The notes beneath the pieces were generated by a model that searched no databases, was not told the origin of the DNA, and was given only the letters and a program-made list of their open reading frames with translations. Of a stretch of 64,000 nt of DNA, positions 1 to 8,489 are shown piece after piece. Each line of letters begins with the position of its first letter. Position 1 is the stretch's first letter. Source of the DNA: Pseudomonadota bacterium (lineage in GTDB: Bacteria; Myxococcota_A; Polyangia; Polyangiales; Polyangiaceae). A program made the translations under genes and the position numbers. The stretch covers positions 1 through 64,000 of the forward strand of contig JAEXCN010000327.1 of the NCBI GenBank assembly GCA_023402175.1, written 5' to 3'.

Positions 1-2
1 CG

Positions 3-2021
3 CGTGCACCGCTCGACGTCGACCCGGTCGTCGTCGGGCTCGGCCGGACGAGCGCCGGGCCGGGCGGATCGAGCGACGCGGCGCTCGCCGGCGCCGGAAT
101 CGAGCGCCTCTGCGACGAGAGCCTCGCGCGGGCGATGGGGCTCCTCGACGAGATCCGCGCGCAGGACGGAGCGCCCGACAGCGCGCTGACGTGGGACTCG
201 ACCCTCGGCAAGCTCGATCGCGCAAAGCTCGCGATCCGCAACGCTGGGGATTTTCCCGCACTGATGGCCGTCGCGCATCCGGTCGAGGGCGTCCGCGAGA
301 AGGCCAAGCTCTGCGAGCCCAAGATCGACAAGCTCGACACCGCTCTCTGGCTCGACGCGAAGCTCGCGCGCGTGATGAAGCGCTACGCGGCGAAGAAGGA
401 GACGCTCTCGACAGCTCGCGCACGCCTCCTCGACCGAACGCTCCGCGACTTCCGCCGGAACGGGCTCGACCTCGACGAAAAAGGCCAGAAGCGGCTCCGC
501 GAGATCAACGAGGAGCTGACCAAGCTCGGCCTCGACTTCGACTCGAACCTCGCCGAGTCGCATCTCACGGTCGAGGCTACGCCCGATCGGCTCGAGGGAC
601 TCCCGAAGGAGTGGGTCGCGTCACATCCGCAGAACAAGGACGGCAAGGTCGTCATCACGACCGACTACCCGGACTACTTCCCCGTCCTCACGTACGCGAA
701 GGATCGGAAGCTCGCGCTCGAGCTCTACAAGCAGTTCGAGAACCGCGCGGCGGACAAGAACCTCGCCGTCCTCGACAAGATCCTCGCCCTTCGCGCGGAG
801 AAGGCGAAGCTGCTCGGGTACGCGACGTGGGCGGACTACGTCCTCGAGCCGCGCATGGCGAAGGATCCGAAGACCGTGTCGGCGTTCCTCGAGAGCCTGC
901 GCAAGCACCTCGCGAAGAAGGGGCAAGCCGAGCTCGCCGAGTTCAAGGCCGCCCACGTGAAGCTCGGTGGCAAGGCGACGGACGCCATCCCGCCGTCCGA
1001 TCGTCTGTACCTCGAAGATCAGGTGCGCAAGTCGAAGTACGGCCTCGATTCTAAGGAGGTCAGCAAGTACTTCGAGGTCCGGCGCGTGAAGGACGGCCTG
1101 CTCGACATCACGTCGAAGCTGTTCGACATCCGCTATCGGCCCGCGACCGACGCGCCGACGTGGCATCCGGACGTCGAGGCGATGGAGGTGACCGACGCGT
1201 CAGGCAAGGTCCTCGGCCGGTTCTACTTCGATCTCTATCCGCGCGAGGGGAAGTACAAGCACGCGGCGGTCTTCAGCATTCGAGACACGGCGAAGATGCC
1301 GGACGGCTCGCGCCTCATGCCGATCGCCGCGATCGAGTGCAATTTCCCGAAGCCCGGCGGCGCCGCGCCGGCGCTGATGAGCCACCAGGACGTTACGGTT
1401 TTCTTCCACGAGTTCGGTCACGTTCTGCATCACCTCCTGAGCGAGTCGGAGCTCTCGTCGTTCGCCGGGACGAGCGTGGCGCGCGACTTCGTCGAGTCGC
1501 CGTCGCAGATGCTCGAGGAGTGGGCGTGGAACAAGGACACGCTGGCGCTGTTCGCGCGTCACCACGACACGAACGCGCCGCTGCCCGCGCCGCTGCACGC
1601 TGCGATGCTCCGCTCACGCGGCTTCGGACGAGCGATCGCGACGCAGCGTCAGCTGTATCTCGCCGCGCTCGATCAGGCCTACCACACGCGTCCGCTCCCC
1701 TTCGACACGACGAAGGTGCTCGCCGAGATCAATGACGCGTACACGCCTTTCAAGTACGTCGAGGGCACGCACTTCCAGGCGAGCTTCGGGCATCTGATCG
1801 GCTACGACGCCGGCTACTACGGCTATCAGTGGGCGCTGTCGATCGCGCAGGACCTCTTCACGCGGTTCAAGAAGGAGGGCCTCATGAATGCGAAGGCCGC
1901 CGCCGACTATCGCGCAAACGTCCTCGCGCCGGGCGACAGCGACGAAGCCGCGAAGCTCGTCGAGCGCTTCCTCGGTCGTCCGCCGAGCGATGCAGCCTAC
2001 AAGGCGTTCTTGCTCGAGTGA
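3..2021 (+). CDS. M3 family oligopeptidase, 5' end outside window
   Basis: Zinc metallopeptidase of family M3 (thimet oligopeptidase/oligopeptidase A/Dcp type), which cleaves short peptides. The zinc site is HEFGH at about 1408-1422, followed by the family's third-ligand segment DFVESPSQMLEEW at about 1488-1526. The first in-frame ATG is at 135, but the frame stays open with coding-like sequence back to base 3, and M3 enzymes are usually around 680-700 residues. I therefore read this as a gene truncated by the window edge. The N-terminus just inside the window is Ala/Pro/Gly-rich, so a secreted or lipoprotein form is possible but cannot be judged. It converges on the two small genes that follow, with a strong hairpin between. 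The family call is secure; the substrate is unknown. Confidence 0.93.
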   Translation, partial: RAPLDVDPVVVGLGRTSAGPGGSSDAALAGAGIERLCDESLARAMGLLDEIRAQDGAPDSALTWDSTLGKLDRAKLAIRNAGDFPALMAVAHPVEGVREKAKLCEPKIDKLDTALWLDAKLARVMKRYAAKKETLSTARARLLDRTLRDFRRNGLDLDEKGQKRLREINEELTKLGLDFDSNLAESHLTVEATPDRLEGLPKEWVASHPQNKDGKVVITTDYPDYFPVLTYAKDRKLALELYKQFENRAADKNLAVLDKILALRAEKAKLLGYATWADYVLEPRMAKDPKTVSAFLESLRKHLAKKGQAELAEFKAAHVKLGGKATDAIPPSDRLYLEDQVRKSKYGLDSKEVSKYFEVRRVKDGLLDITSKLFDIRYRPATDAPTWHPDVEAMEVTDASGKVLGRFYFDLYPREGKYKHAAVFSIRDTAKMPDGSRLMPIAAIECNFPKPGGAAPALMSHQDVTVFFHEFGHVLHHLLSESELSSFAGTSVARDFVESPSQMLEEWAWNKDTLALFARHHDTNAPLPAPLHAAMLRSRGFGRAIATQRQLYLAALDQAYHTRPLPFDTTKVLAEINDAYTPFKYVEGTHFQASFGHLIGYDAGYYGYQWALSIAQDLFTRFKKEGLMNAKAAADYRANVLAPGDSDEAAKLVERFLGRPPSDAAYKAFLLE

Positions 2022-2069
2022 GATGCGGAGGCGCTCGCCGCGGCACGGCGAAGCGCGATGGAATAGAAA

Positions 2070-2097
2070 GCGCGCGCCGACCACTGCCGGCGCGCGC
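2070..2097. terminator. Bidirectional hairpin between convergent genes
   Basis: A perfect 10-bp inverted repeat (GCGCGCGCCG / CGGCGCGCGC) with an 8-nt loop lies between the M3 peptidase stop (2021) and the end of the leftward pair (2140). Read leftwards it is followed by a T-rich TTTCTATTCC stretch. It therefore resembles an intrinsic terminator mainly for the leftward genes and may also end the peptidase transcript. Confidence 0.6.
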
Positions 2098-2139
2098 ACC
2101 AGGAAAGCAAGCAGCGCATCTCGCCTTGCGAGACGCGTT

Positions 2140-2436
2140 CTAGTCCTTCGCGATGTCCGTCTCGAGCGAGGCGAGCTCGGCTTTGTAGTTCGTCTTCGTG
2201 ATCGCCTTCTCTGCGGTCTCCTCGAAGTCGGCCGGCGTCGCGAGATCCGTGTCCGCGATGACGGGCACGGCAGCGGCCGTCGCGGCCGCGGTCGTCGTGG
2301 CCGCCGCCGTCGTCGCGCCCGTGGTGGCCGCGTTCTTGGTCGACGGGTCGTCGGTCTTCGTCTCCGGCGTGGCGGGCTTGTCACAAGCCGCGATGGCGAA
2401 GACGCCGGCGGCGAGAATCATGAGCGCGCGGTTCAT
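2140..2436 (-). CDS. Small Ala/Thr-rich lipoprotein
   Basis: A 98-residue protein starting MNRALMILAAGVFAIAACDK, a lipoprotein signal peptide with its lipobox Cys at residue 18. A low-complexity Thr/Ala/Val tract (about residues 35-60) follows, then a charged helical tail. The start is set by AAGGAAGG about 7 nt upstream and by a 4-nt ATGA overlap with the stop of the upstream gene on the same strand, so the two are probably co-translated. The tract looks like a flexible tether away from the membrane. I recognise no functional domain. Lipoprotein status is inferred from the signal only. Confidence 0.75.
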   Translation of the reverse strand: MNRALMILAAGVFAIAACDKPATPETKTDDPSTKNAATTGATTAAATTTAAATAAAVPVIADTDLATPADFEETAEKAITKTNYKAELASLETDIAKD

Positions 2437-2993
2437 CGGGCACCTTCCTTTGCATTCACGGTCGCTGCAGCCGGCGTCGTCCCGGGCTCCGCGCCTGCGG
2501 CCGAGGCGTGCTTGCTCATCCACTTCTCGTGACGCTCGTTCTCCTTCGCGATGAGCTTCGTCGCCTTCTCCGCGGTGTCCTTGTCCTTCTCGGTGTCGGC
2601 GACGGCCTTGATGCGGTCGAGGCGCGCAAGCCGCTCGGCGTGATGGCGAAGCTCCTGCCGGAGCGCATCGCTCACGGGTCCCTTCCACGTCGACTTCAGC
2701 TGCTCACGCTGCGCGTCGTGCTCCTTCGCCTTGCGCGAGGCACGCTCTTCGGCGTTCTTCGGCTTCGACGTGTCGAGCGCGTCCTTCGCGTCCTTGCCGG
2801 CCTTGTCGGCAGACTTCTCTGCCTTGTCCGCAGCCTTCTCCGCCTTGTCGGCGGCCTTGCCCGCCTTGTCGGAAGCCTTGTCCGCGGCCTTCTCCGCCCC
2901 GGTCGGCTTGCTCTGCGGATTGTCTGCGTGTGCTCCCGTCGCCACCAGCGTCGACGCGGCGATGAGGAGCGCCCTGAGGTGATTGCGATTCAT
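2433..2993 (-). CDS. Secreted Lys/Ala-repeat helical protein
   Basis: A 186-residue protein with a Sec-type signal peptide ending near ATGAHA-DNP (about residue 23). A tract of repeated A-D-K-A/A-E-K-A units follows (roughly residues 32-70). The second half is highly charged (RQELRHHAERLARLDRIK and similar) and likely a long helix or coiled coil. The repeat resembles low-complexity amphipathic Ala/Lys helices. It sits directly upstream of the small lipoprotein and overlaps it by 4 nt. Both are probably envelope proteins made from one transcript that starts in the comparatively AT-rich gap 2994-3256. No enzymatic motif is visible and the function is unknown. Confidence 0.75.
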   Translation of the reverse strand: MNRNHLRALLIAASTLVATGAHADNPQSKPTGAEKAADKASDKAGKAADKAEKAADKAEKSADKAGKDAKDALDTSKPKNAEERASRKAKEHDAQREQLKSTWKGPVSDALRQELRHHAERLARLDRIKAVADTEKDKDTAEKATKLIAKENERHEKWMSKHASAAGAEPGTTPAAATVNAKEGAR

Positions 2994-3256
2994 GCCCCAG
3001 ATGGTGACGAGTCAACTGCCACCAATCAACGGCCCTGCGTCTTGTTCGACAACGAATTACAACTCGCTGACGAGTCCTCGTTTCCGTCGTCATCTCCGGC
3101 ACGTGCAGCTGGCACAAATCGTGGCAGTTGCAATATGCACATTATTTGCGCCGGCATGAAGATCGCGTGACCGCAGCCAGGCGCTGAGTCCTGCCGCGGC
3201 GCGCGTGTCCCGAGATCGCACGTCGATCGGTCTCGGAGTAGACTCTTCCTCTCGTC

Positions 3257-4297
3257 ATGCCCTCGCCCGCTGTGCGTCGAGTGCTCATCGCCTGCATCAG
3301 TCTCGCCGCCTGCTCCACCGACGCTCGCACGTCGAACGAGCGTCCGATCGAGCTGCCGCCACGCACGCCCACGCCGGATGCCGGTGATGGTGGACAGTCG
3401 CCGATCGACGCGCCGTCGACGGACGCCGCTGCCGAAGCTGGCGACCAGGGCTGCGCGCCGGTACGACGCTATTCGTTCACGTCGACGGCGGCCAAGGCGC
3501 TCGGCTGCGATGCGAACGCGCCCGCGATCGTCATCGACGAGCCGGTTCCGGCGCGAGGCCGCGCGTTCGGGCGCGCGACGTTCGACGTCCGGCTCGCGCC
3601 CGCCAACGTGATCCACTTCTGGAACTTGCGTGTCGCGCTCGGCGCGTCGGACGTGAGCCACGGCCTCGGTGACGATCTCTGCCCGGGACGGACGGCGCAC
3701 CGATCGAACGTCGGCCTCGGCAAGCTGACCGCGGAGAACGGACGCGCGCGCCTCGTCGGACACGCCGGCGCCGCGCCGTGTACGGCAGGCGCCGTCGAGG
3801 TCCTCGCCGGCGCGAAGCTCGAGGTCTGGGTCGAGGACGAGCGGCCGGAGTGCGCGGGCAAGGACATCGCGTTCGGCAGCTGGTACTCGGCGAAGGGCTT
3901 CTCGGATACGCACGCCTGGACGACGTCGATGGCGCCGCTCCCTGGCGCCGTTGCGAGCCTCACGACCGAGGGCGCGGACGAGAAGATGCGCGTCATCGGC
4001 GTCGTCGAGGGATCGCCGGCATCGAACCCGAACCCGACGTGCGGCGCAGAGGCGGCGACGCTCGTGCTGCAGACGACGCTCGACAAGGCCATCATGGCGA
4101 CGGCGCAGGACGTCGTGCCGGCGTCGCAAGGGATGGGTCATCTCGTCTTGTTCACGAGCGGTGATGCGCAGGAGATCCGATCCGTGAAGCCGGGACTCCA
4201 CGAGGCAGCGCTGCTCGTCGGGTCGAACTTCACCGGGACCGTCACCACCGGAGGATGTTGCGGCGACGGCTCGATCGCCTTGATTCGCGAGCGCTGA
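3257..4297 (+). CDS. Predicted lipoprotein of unknown function
   Basis: A 346-residue protein beginning MPSPAVRRVLIACISLAACS, a lipoprotein signal with Cys19 in the lipobox. A Pro/Asp/Ala linker of about 35 residues follows, typical of myxobacterial surface lipoproteins. The body (about 55-346) carries several Cys residues and two halves of similar length, but I do not recognise a family. The gene is divergent from the Lys/Ala-repeat gene, sharing a 263-nt upstream gap that is noticeably AT-richer than its surroundings and presumably holds both promoters. The next gene, a dipeptide epimerase, begins about 90 nt downstream on the same strand and could be co-transcribed. Confidence 0.75.
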   Translation: MPSPAVRRVLIACISLAACSTDARTSNERPIELPPRTPTPDAGDGGQSPIDAPSTDAAAEAGDQGCAPVRRYSFTSTAAKALGCDANAPAIVIDEPVPARGRAFGRATFDVRLAPANVIHFWNLRVALGASDVSHGLGDDLCPGRTAHRSNVGLGKLTAENGRARLVGHAGAAPCTAGAVEVLAGAKLEVWVEDERPECAGKDIAFGSWYSAKGFSDTHAWTTSMAPLPGAVASLTTEGADEKMRVIGVVEGSPASNPNPTCGAEAATLVLQTTLDKAIMATAQDVVPASQGMGHLVLFTSGDAQEIRSVKPGLHEAALLVGSNFTGTVTTGGCCGDGSIALIRER

Positions 4298-4383
4298 GCG
4301 AGAGCACGCGCAGTCGATGCAACCAGCCCACGCGCGACGAGATCTTGCGGCCGACGCGGCGCAGGGCTCAGGATGCGCGCATC

Positions 4384-5463
4384 GTGTCAGCGTCGACTCC
4401 CATCCTCTCGCTCCGCGCCCGCGCGCTGGATGTACCGATGAAGAAGCCGTTCGGCATCGCCGGCGGCGCGCAGGTCGAGGCGAAGAACGTACTGGTCGAG
4501 CTCGCTCTCGCCGGCGACGTTCGGGGCTGGGGTGAAGGCGCGCCCTTCCCCGCGTTCAACGGCGAGACGCAGGACCAGGTGCTCCGTGCATGCGGAGCTG
4601 CCGCCCCGCTCCTCGAGGGAGTCGATCTCCACGACGACGCAACCATCCGCGAGCGCGTTCGCGAGGCCTGCAGCGGCGCGCCGTCTGCGGTGTGCGCGAT
4701 CGAGACCGCCGTGTTCGACGCACGCGCTCGCCTCGCCGGCAGGTCGCTCCGCGACGTGTTCGGCGGCGCGGAGAACGAGCTCGTGACGGACATCACGATC
4801 ACGACGGGCACCGTCGAGGACGCGATCCGTGAAGCGCGCGCATTCGCCGGGTTCCGCACGCTGAAGATGAAGGTCGGCGGCGGTGACGTCGATCGTGACG
4901 TCGCACGCTTGCTCGCCGTCCGCGCCGTGCGCCCCGATGCGCGCATCCTCGTCGACGCGAACGGCGGCTTCTCCGTCGACGACGCGATCCGCTTCGCCGC
5001 CGAGAGCGCACCGGCAGGGATCGCGCTGTTCGAGCAACCCGTCGCGCCCGGCGACTGGGACGCGCTCGCCGAGGTGCGAAGGCGAACGGGCCTCACTATC
5101 GCGATCGACGAGTCCGTGACGTGCGCCGACGACGTCGGCGAGGCCAAGACCCGAGGCGCGGCCGACGCTGTGAACGTGAAGATCATGAAGTCGGGCATCT
5201 TCGAGGCGCTCGCCATCGTCCGGCGCGCGCAGCAAGAGGGCCTCGTCCGCATGATCGGCGGCATGGTGGAGACGCGGCTCGCGATGGGCATGTCCGCATG
5301 CATCGCCGCCGGCATCGGCGGCTTCGGCTTCATCGATCTCGACACGCCGCTCTTCCTCGCGAGCGATCCCTTCGAAGGTGGCTACGCGCAGAACGGTGAG
5401 CGCATCGACCTCACCCCGATCGACGTCGGCCACGGTGCACGCCCGGCCGAATCATCGAAGTAA
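4384..5463 (+). CDS. Dipeptide epimerase (enolase superfamily, L-Ala-D/L-Glu epimerase type)
   Basis: Muconate-lactonizing subgroup enolase-superfamily enzyme that epimerises the alpha carbon of a dipeptide, classically L-Ala-L/D-Glu from peptidoglycan turnover. From a GTG start at 4384 (359 aa) the catalytic set is complete. LKMK gives Lys161/Lys163. The metal ligands are Asp191 (VDANGG), Glu217 (FEQP) and Asp242 (IDES). The opposite-face base is Lys266 (NVKIMK). The Asp-x-Asp at 318-320 (IDLDTPLF) is the usual dipeptide-epimerase signature that binds the substrate amino group. The frame is open back to 4255, inside the previous gene, but that extension is Arg-rich and non-homologous, so I prefer the GTG. 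The exact dipeptide specificity cannot be read from sequence. Confidence 0.88.
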   Translation: MSASTPILSLRARALDVPMKKPFGIAGGAQVEAKNVLVELALAGDVRGWGEGAPFPAFNGETQDQVLRACGAAAPLLEGVDLHDDATIRERVREACSGAPSAVCAIETAVFDARARLAGRSLRDVFGGAENELVTDITITTGTVEDAIREARAFAGFRTLKMKVGGGDVDRDVARLLAVRAVRPDARILVDANGGFSVDDAIRFAAESAPAGIALFEQPVAPGDWDALAEVRRRTGLTIAIDESVTCADDVGEAKTRGAADAVNVKIMKSGIFEALAIVRRAQQEGLVRMIGGMVETRLAMGMSACIAAGIGGFGFIDLDTPLFLASDPFEGGYAQNGERIDLTPIDVGHGARPAESSK

Positions 5464-5477
5464 GCGCGGCGCGGCGA

Positions 5478-7226
5478 TCATTTCTGCGGGGCGAAGAAGT
5501 TCGCGAGGAGGCGCTTGCCGAAGGCCTCGAACGCGTCCTGGCCCATCGTCTCGTAGACCCTCTCCGCGGCCTCTCCCGGCGGCAGCATCGGCTCGTCGGG
5601 GTTGTTGAGGACGTGCGTGGCGGCGTGCTTGAAGATCTGGGTGCTGAACTTCCACGGCTTCGCATCGCCGGGGATGACGAACGTCGCCTCGAAGTTGAAC
5701 TGCACGCCGATGTAGCTGCCGCGCGGGCGAGTGCTCGTGTAGTTGTGCCCCGACCACTCCGCGACGTGCGTGACGAACAGCGTCGGCTCCTTGGGCTCGG
5801 GCAGGTCGGCGTCGGTGACCACCGGGCCGACGCCGAGCTCGAAGAGCTCCGCGGCGAGCCCCGAGCCGAACTGCGTCACGAGCTGCTTTCCGAGGTTCGC
5901 CTCGCGCTGGACGGCGTGCTTGTCGTCGAAGAAGCGCGACGGGTACGTGACGACGCCCATGAACTGCGGCGTCTTCAAGATGAACTGATCGGCGCGGTCG
6001 AGCGTCGTCGCGGCCTTGCGCCGGAAGCGGACCTCGACCTTCGGGCCGTGCTTCTCGGCGTAGGCGAAGAGGCGTTCGATGAACGGAACGGCGTTCTTGT
6101 CCTTGCTCGGCGCCTTCTTCTTGTAGGCCTCGAGCTCGCGCGCGTAGACCTCGTGGATCGCGGCGCCGAGCTCCGGCTGGATACCGTGCTCCGGATAGCG
6201 CTTCTCGAAGTCGTGGAGGGCAGCGAGCGTCCCCGGAGCCTTCGCCTTCTCGAGCTCGGCGAGCATTGCCTTGCGGATCGAGGCCCCGACCTCGTTCGCG
6301 ATCTTCGAATTGGGATGGCTCTTCTTGTACGCGAGGAGCGCATCGACGGTGCCCACCTTCTCGGCGTCGCGCAGCTCGGCGCGCGGAAGGAGGATCTCGC
6401 CGACCTCGCCTTTGAACGCGTCTCCGTGCGCGAGATAGAGGCGATACGACGGCGCGTCGTTCGCCTTGGTCGCGACGGCGTACATCTTCTTGTCGCTCCC
6501 CGAGTTGCGGAGCATCCACAGCGTCGGCCCGATGACGACGGCGACGCCCGCAGCCACGACGGGCCCGAGCTTCCCCCACGGCGGACGCCGGAGCTCGTAC
6601 GCGTCACGGGGACCGACCGGGCTCGAGAACCGCGGGTTGTGCAGCGGGTCGACCGCGACGAGCTCCTTCGGGTCCTCGGTCGCGTGCGCATGCATCGCAC
6701 GGTCACGCGCCGCCTGGACCTCCGCGACGATCTCCTTCGCGAGCTCCGGCTTCGTGAGCGGGAAGAGGAACTGCGCCCCACCGCTGAACACGACGCGGAT
6801 CGCGGAGCCCTGGATGTCGACGCTCGACAGATCGCGCGTCTCGTAGACGCGGAACTGGTCGTCACGTGCGTCGATGAGGCACGCGGGGAACAGATAGACG
6901 CCGGACGTGTACGGGAGCGCGCGTTCCCGAACGACGCGCGCAAACGCCTGCACGAGCCCGAAGGCGAACCCGAACACGAGCGCCAGGTACAGCGGGAGCG
7001 CCTTCATCGAGTGGAGCGACAGCCCCGCCTCGAGGTCGCCGTACCCGAGCCGGGCCGCGACGAGGAGGGCGACGAAGCTCGCGACGCTCACTCCGAGCCA
7101 CACGAGCTTCGTCGACGTACTGCCCTTTGCCGCGAGGATCGGCGCAGGCGGGAAGCCGCTCATCACAGAACCGACGAAGCGGTCCTGGATGGCGCGCGGT
7201 AGCTTGTAGAAGTCGACGGCCTTCAT
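5478..7226 (-). CDS. Multi-domain membrane protein, unknown function
   Basis: A 582-residue protein. Two predicted transmembrane segments lie near the N-terminus (around residues 41-62 and 77-98), and a third near 207-226 (LGPVVAAGVAVVIGPTLWML). Between them lies a soluble PH-like segment of about 100 residues. After the third helix there are two or more about 60-residue helical repeats, each with a Tyr-rich start and a K-x-HP/K-RYP-like turn, resembling the way TPR hairpins stack. The C-terminal third is mixed alpha/beta with no motif I can name. The gene ends 14 bp from the convergent epimerase gene. Topology suggests a large periplasmic or cytoplasmic helical-repeat domain on an inner-membrane anchor. 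No function is assigned. Confidence 0.8.
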   Translation of the reverse strand: MKAVDFYKLPRAIQDRFVGSVMSGFPPAPILAAKGSTSTKLVWLGVSVASFVALLVAARLGYGDLEAGLSLHSMKALPLYLALVFGFAFGLVQAFARVVRERALPYTSGVYLFPACLIDARDDQFRVYETRDLSSVDIQGSAIRVVFSGGAQFLFPLTKPELAKEIVAEVQAARDRAMHAHATEDPKELVAVDPLHNPRFSSPVGPRDAYELRRPPWGKLGPVVAAGVAVVIGPTLWMLRNSGSDKKMYAVATKANDAPSYRLYLAHGDAFKGEVGEILLPRAELRDAEKVGTVDALLAYKKSHPNSKIANEVGASIRKAMLAELEKAKAPGTLAALHDFEKRYPEHGIQPELGAAIHEVYARELEAYKKKAPSKDKNAVPFIERLFAYAEKHGPKVEVRFRRKAATTLDRADQFILKTPQFMGVVTYPSRFFDDKHAVQREANLGKQLVTQFGSGLAAELFELGVGPVVTDADLPEPKEPTLFVTHVAEWSGHNYTSTRPRGSYIGVQFNFEATFVIPGDAKPWKFSTQIFKHAATHVLNNPDEPMLPPGEAAERVYETMGQDAFEAFGKRLLANFFAPQK

Positions 7227-7274
7227 CAGCGATGGCTCGAGGCGGGCTCCCGCTGCAGCCCGCTCCGCATCCTA

Positions 7275-8489
7275 TCAGGCGTTTTCGAGGTGCACGAGGT
7301 TCCGTGCAAGCTCCGCCAAACCGGCCAGATCTTCGACGGCGCCTCCGAGATGTGGGGTGGCGATCGCCGCGCCCATCGCAACACCGGAAGGCGGATGCGC
7401 GGGATGCGGTCCGTCACGGCCCGCCCCGGCGGCTTCCATCCTCAATCTTGCGAGCAGATCGCGGTCGCGCTGCGCCCGCCATCGCTCGGCGTCCGCGAGC
7501 TGGCGTAGCTTCCGTAGCGCGACGCGTTCGTGCTCGGCGGCCTCGGGCGGCAGGACGATCTCTTCCGGACCGATGAACCCGCGGGTGTAGGCCCAGCTGC
7601 GGTTCAGCACGTATCCAGCAAAAGGCAGGCCTAGCTCCCGGATCTTGTCCTGGAAAAATCCGGCCTCGGCGAGCGCCGCAGGCTCGGGGCTCGTCACGAG
7701 GACGAACGCGGCCTGATCGGACGTGAGCAGCTCGCGGACGGCCTCGGCGTGCGCGCGCATGCCGCCGAACATCCCCGAGAACGCTCCGAGGAAGTCCTGG
7801 AGGTCCTTGTAGAAGCCCTCACCGAAGGCCTTCGTGAAGACGCGCTCGACGAGGTCCGAGGCTGCACGGAACAGCGCGCCCTTTCTCGGAAGGAACACGC
7901 CGATGACGCGCTCGTCGAGGAACATGGAGAGCTTGCGCGGTGCCTCGAGGAACGCGAGCGCATTGCGCGAAGGCGGCGTGTCGAGAACGACGAGGTCGTA
8001 TTTGCCTTCGGTGGAGAGCGTGTAGAGCGCCTCGGCCGCGGTGTACTCCTGCATTCCGGCGACGATCTTCGACAGGTGCTGGTACAGGCGATTCCTGAAG
8101 ATCCCCTGCACGCGTGCCTCGTCACCTGCAAGCCGGCGCACCATCGTCTCGAAGACGACCTCGGGGCTGAGCATCCACGCGTCGAGCTCACCGGTGAGCG
8201 GCACGCCGAGCGTCGCGAGCTTCACCCGCGGGACCGGCGCCGGCGCTCTCGCGGCCTCGGGGATCCCCATCGCCTCGGCAAGACGCTTCGCGGGATCGAT
8301 CGTGAGGACCAGCACCTTGCGCCCCGCGGCGGCGCTCGCGAGCCCGATGGCCGCCGCGGTCGTCGTCTTGCCGACGCCGCCCGCGCCGCAGCAGACGATG
8401 ACGCGCTTTTCCCGGATGAGCGGCTCGAGGAACGTCGGCTGCACATCGGCCAGGGTCGGGCGGACATCCACCGGTCGCGAGGAGCTCAC
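7275..8489 (-). CDS. ArsA/Get3-like ATPase, second of pair, lacking signature lysine
   Basis: A 404-residue SIMIBI-class P-loop ATPase of the ArsA/Get3 family. The start is GTG at 8489, which overlaps the upstream gene's stop in a GTGA. The longer open frame upstream is antisense noise. The Walker A is CGAGGVGKTT (about residues 34-43), so the deviant-Walker signature lysine normally found as KGGVGKT is replaced by Ala. Switch-like DTPP (LVVLDTPPSRNAL) is intact. The C-terminal about 60 residues after the GPEEIVLPPEA segment are helical and Ala-rich. Partner gene 8486-9499 retains the lysine, so an asymmetric heterodimer is plausible. Bacterial ArsA/Get3-like pairs exist (e.g. mycobacterial Rv3679/Rv3680), but their cargo is not predictable here. 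No ars efflux genes are nearby, so arsenic resistance is unlikely. Confidence 0.85.
   Translation of the reverse strand: MSSSRPVDVRPTLADVQPTFLEPLIREKRVIVCCGAGGVGKTTTAAAIGLASAAAGRKVLVLTIDPAKRLAEAMGIPEAARAPAPVPRVKLATLGVPLTGELDAWMLSPEVVFETMVRRLAGDEARVQGIFRNRLYQHLSKIVAGMQEYTAAEALYTLSTEGKYDLVVLDTPPSRNALAFLEAPRKLSMFLDERVIGVFLPRKGALFRAASDLVERVFTKAFGEGFYKDLQDFLGAFSGMFGGMRAHAEAVRELLTSDQAAFVLVTSPEPAALAEAGFFQDKIRELGLPFAGYVLNRSWAYTRGFIGPEEIVLPPEAAEHERVALRKLRQLADAERWRAQRDRDLLARLRMEAAGAGRDGPHPAHPPSGVAMGAAIATPHLGGAVEDLAGLAELARNLVHLENA

Noticed and set aside
3086..3175. Sigma-54-like promoter in the divergent gap (TGGCAC ... TTGCA look-alikes)
   Set aside because: Spacing between the GG and GC elements is about 12 rather than 10.
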